Below are positions 63,064 to 64,000 of a stretch of 64,000 nt of DNA, piece by piece. The stretch is from Pseudonocardia broussonetiae (GTDB lineage Bacteria > Actinomycetota > Actinomycetes > Mycobacteriales > Pseudonocardiaceae). Location of the stretch: assembly GCF_013155125.1 (NCBI RefSeq), contig NZ_CP053564.1:2053501-2117500 (forward strand), written 5' to 3'. The position numbers and the translations under genes were made by a program. Under the pieces are notes generated by a model. The model searched no databases. It had not been told where the DNA came from and saw only the letters and a list, made by a program, of their open reading frames with translations. Positions within the stretch are counted from its first letter, which is position 1; every line of letters begins with the position of its first letter.

Positions 63064-63906
63064 GCGATGCGCCGGATCATGCTGGTGCTGCAGGTGCTGG
63101 GAGTGCTCGTGGTGGCGGGGTGCGCCGGTCCGGCGGTGGTGGCGCCGGCCGCGCCGGACGCCCCGACCACGGCCCCGACGACGACGGCCGCGGCCCCGCC
63201 CGAGCGGGCCCTGCCGGTCTACTTCGTGGCCGAGACCGACTCCGGCCCGCGCCTCTACCGCGAGTTCCACCGCGTCGCGACCGACGACCCGGCGAGCGAC
63301 GCGGTGCGCGAGATGCTCGCCGGCGCCCTCGACCCCGACTACCGCACGCCCTGGCCCGGGGGCACCGCGCTGCGCGCCCCCGTCGAGGTCGCGGGCGGCG
63401 TGATCACCGTCGACCTCACCGGCGTGACGCCCGGCGCGCAGGTGGGCACGGCGGGCGCGGAGCTGACCGTGCAGCAGCTCGTGTACACCGTCCAGGCCGC
63501 GCTGCAGTCGACCGACCCCGTGCGGATCCTCCTCGACGGCGAGCCGGTCGAGGAGCTGTTCGGCGCGGTGTCCACGGCCGGTCCGGTACCTCGCGGCGAC
63601 CTCTACGCGACCCGCTCGCTGGTGCAGATCGACGCTCCCGCCCACGGCGCGACGGTCGCGGGCCCGCTCGTGGTCACCGGCGAGGCCGCGGTGTTCGAGG
63701 CGACGCTGCCGTGGGAGGTGCTGCGCGACGGTGCGGTGGTCGCGTCGGGCGTCACGGGCACCGCGGAGGGCCAGGTGTTCGCCGCGTTCTCGTTCCCGGT
63801 CGAGCTGCCGCCCGGTGACTACGTCGTGCGGATCACCGAGGACGACCCGTCCGGCGGCGAGGGCCGCCCGGCGCTGACCGACGACAAGGCGGTCACGGTC
63901 ACCTGA
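63064..63906 (+). CDS. GerMN-domain lipoprotein with C-terminal Gmad2/immunoglobulin-like domain
   Basis: This 280-residue protein has a signal peptide with lipobox VVAGC (C19). A Thr/Ala/Pro linker follows to residue 48. A GerMN domain comes next (FVAETDSGPRLYREFHRV ... VQQLVYTVQAAL) and then a Gmad2-like domain (VQIDAPAHGATVAGPLVVTGEAAVFEATLPWEV). It is exported and membrane-anchored. ATG 63064 follows GGGGAGG. Confidence 0.88.
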   Translation, partial: AMRRIMLVLQVLGVLVVAGCAGPAVVAPAAPDAPTTAPTTTAAAPPERALPVYFVAETDSGPRLYREFHRVATDDPASDAVREMLAGALDPDYRTPWPGGTALRAPVEVAGGVITVDLTGVTPGAQVGTAGAELTVQQLVYTVQAALQSTDPVRILLDGEPVEELFGAVSTAGPVPRGDLYATRSLVQIDAPAHGATVAGPLVVTGEAAVFEATLPWEVLRDGAVVASGVTGTAEGQVFAAFSFPVELPPGDYVVRITEDDPSGGEGRPALTDDKAVTVT

Positions 63907-64000
63907 GCGGCGCCCGGCCCGCGGGGTGCAGGCCGAGCGCGGCGAGCTCCAGCGCGGCGAGGTCGCGCACGACCGCCGGGTCCTCGCGCCGCCACGCCGC
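63899..64000 (-). CDS. C-terminus of an unidentified protein, cut by the window edge
   Basis: Thirty-three residues precede a TGA at 63899-63901, ending ALELAALGLHPAGRAPLR. Third codon positions are all G or C, which supports coding. The gene overlaps the end of the lipoprotein gene on the opposite strand by 8 bp. No family can be named from this piece. Confidence 0.5.
   Translation of the reverse strand, partial: AAWRREDPAVVRDLAALELAALGLHPAGRAPLR

Overview
The window looks like a chromosomal segment of a very GC-rich actinobacterium, most likely Pseudonocardiales-like (inference). The signs are near-total G/C at third codon positions, many GTG starts, tightly overlapping operons, mycofactocin-coupled SDR dehydrogenases, a two-domain mycobacterial-type NadE, a DUF3159 membrane protein and a hydroxyectoine operon. 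No rRNA, tRNA, CRISPR array, transposase or phage gene was recognised.

Region 1 (about 640-24100) is the most unusual part. It combines three groups of genes. (a) A five-gene operon resembles the bacterial coenzyme M route: phosphosulfolactate synthase, a Cys-rich unknown, two aspartase/fumarase-superfamily lyases and a PLP desulfhydrase-type enzyme. A CoA-disulfide-reductase-like flavoprotein follows. (b) There are several families of the Nit1C (cyanide/nitrile assimilation) cluster: an Sll0783/MSMEG_0572 protein, an MSMEG_0567 acetyltransferase, an MSMEG_0568 radical SAM protein, an MSMEG_0565 glycosyltransferase and an AIR-synthase-like protein. A cobalt-type nitrile hydratase with its activator is present and the usual nitrilase is not seen. 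(c) Carbamate kinase, FdrA and DUF1116 resemble the oxamate carbamoyltransferase module of allantoin catabolism. Five promoter regions of this block carry the same 16-bp palindrome (ideal TTCTACTATAGTAGAA). In three of them it occurs twice, exactly 20 bp centre to centre. An XRE-cupin regulator gene sits divergently next to one pair. I therefore read 640-24100 as one regulon and probably one pathway: nitrile hydration, carbamoyl transfer to phosphate, ATP recovery by carbamate kinase, and a dedicated sulfonate thiol cofactor. The pathway itself is inference.

Region 2 (24.2-31.4 kb) holds a small orphan ORF, a Nudix hydrolase, a methyltransferase, two Rieske proteins, a PucR-type regulator divergent from an alpha/beta hydrolase, and a magnesium-chelatase-like AAA/VWA pair that appears joined by a -1 frameshift at a T6 slippery site.

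Region 3 (31.4-44 kb) holds three mycofactocin-coupled SDRs, a MerR/GAF regulator, a TetR with a 28-bp palindromic operator and a cupin target, a three-gene group (HalD/BesD-like 2OG oxygenase, carnitine acyltransferase-like, methyltransferase-like), and a GAF regulator with a zinc alcohol dehydrogenase and a flavin monooxygenase.

Region 4 (44-64 kb) is mostly housekeeping: a MoaD-like and a sialidase-like repeat protein, NadE, an SDR, an MFS transporter, ectABCD, a GDSL hydrolase, a DUF3159 protein, thiE divergent from a TPP riboswitch-thiOSG operon, an intergenic palindrome cluster, a DHA2 drug exporter with two MarR regulators, a gamma carbonic anhydrase and a GerMN lipoprotein. Both window edges cut genes (OsmC-like at the left, an unidentified C-terminus at the right).
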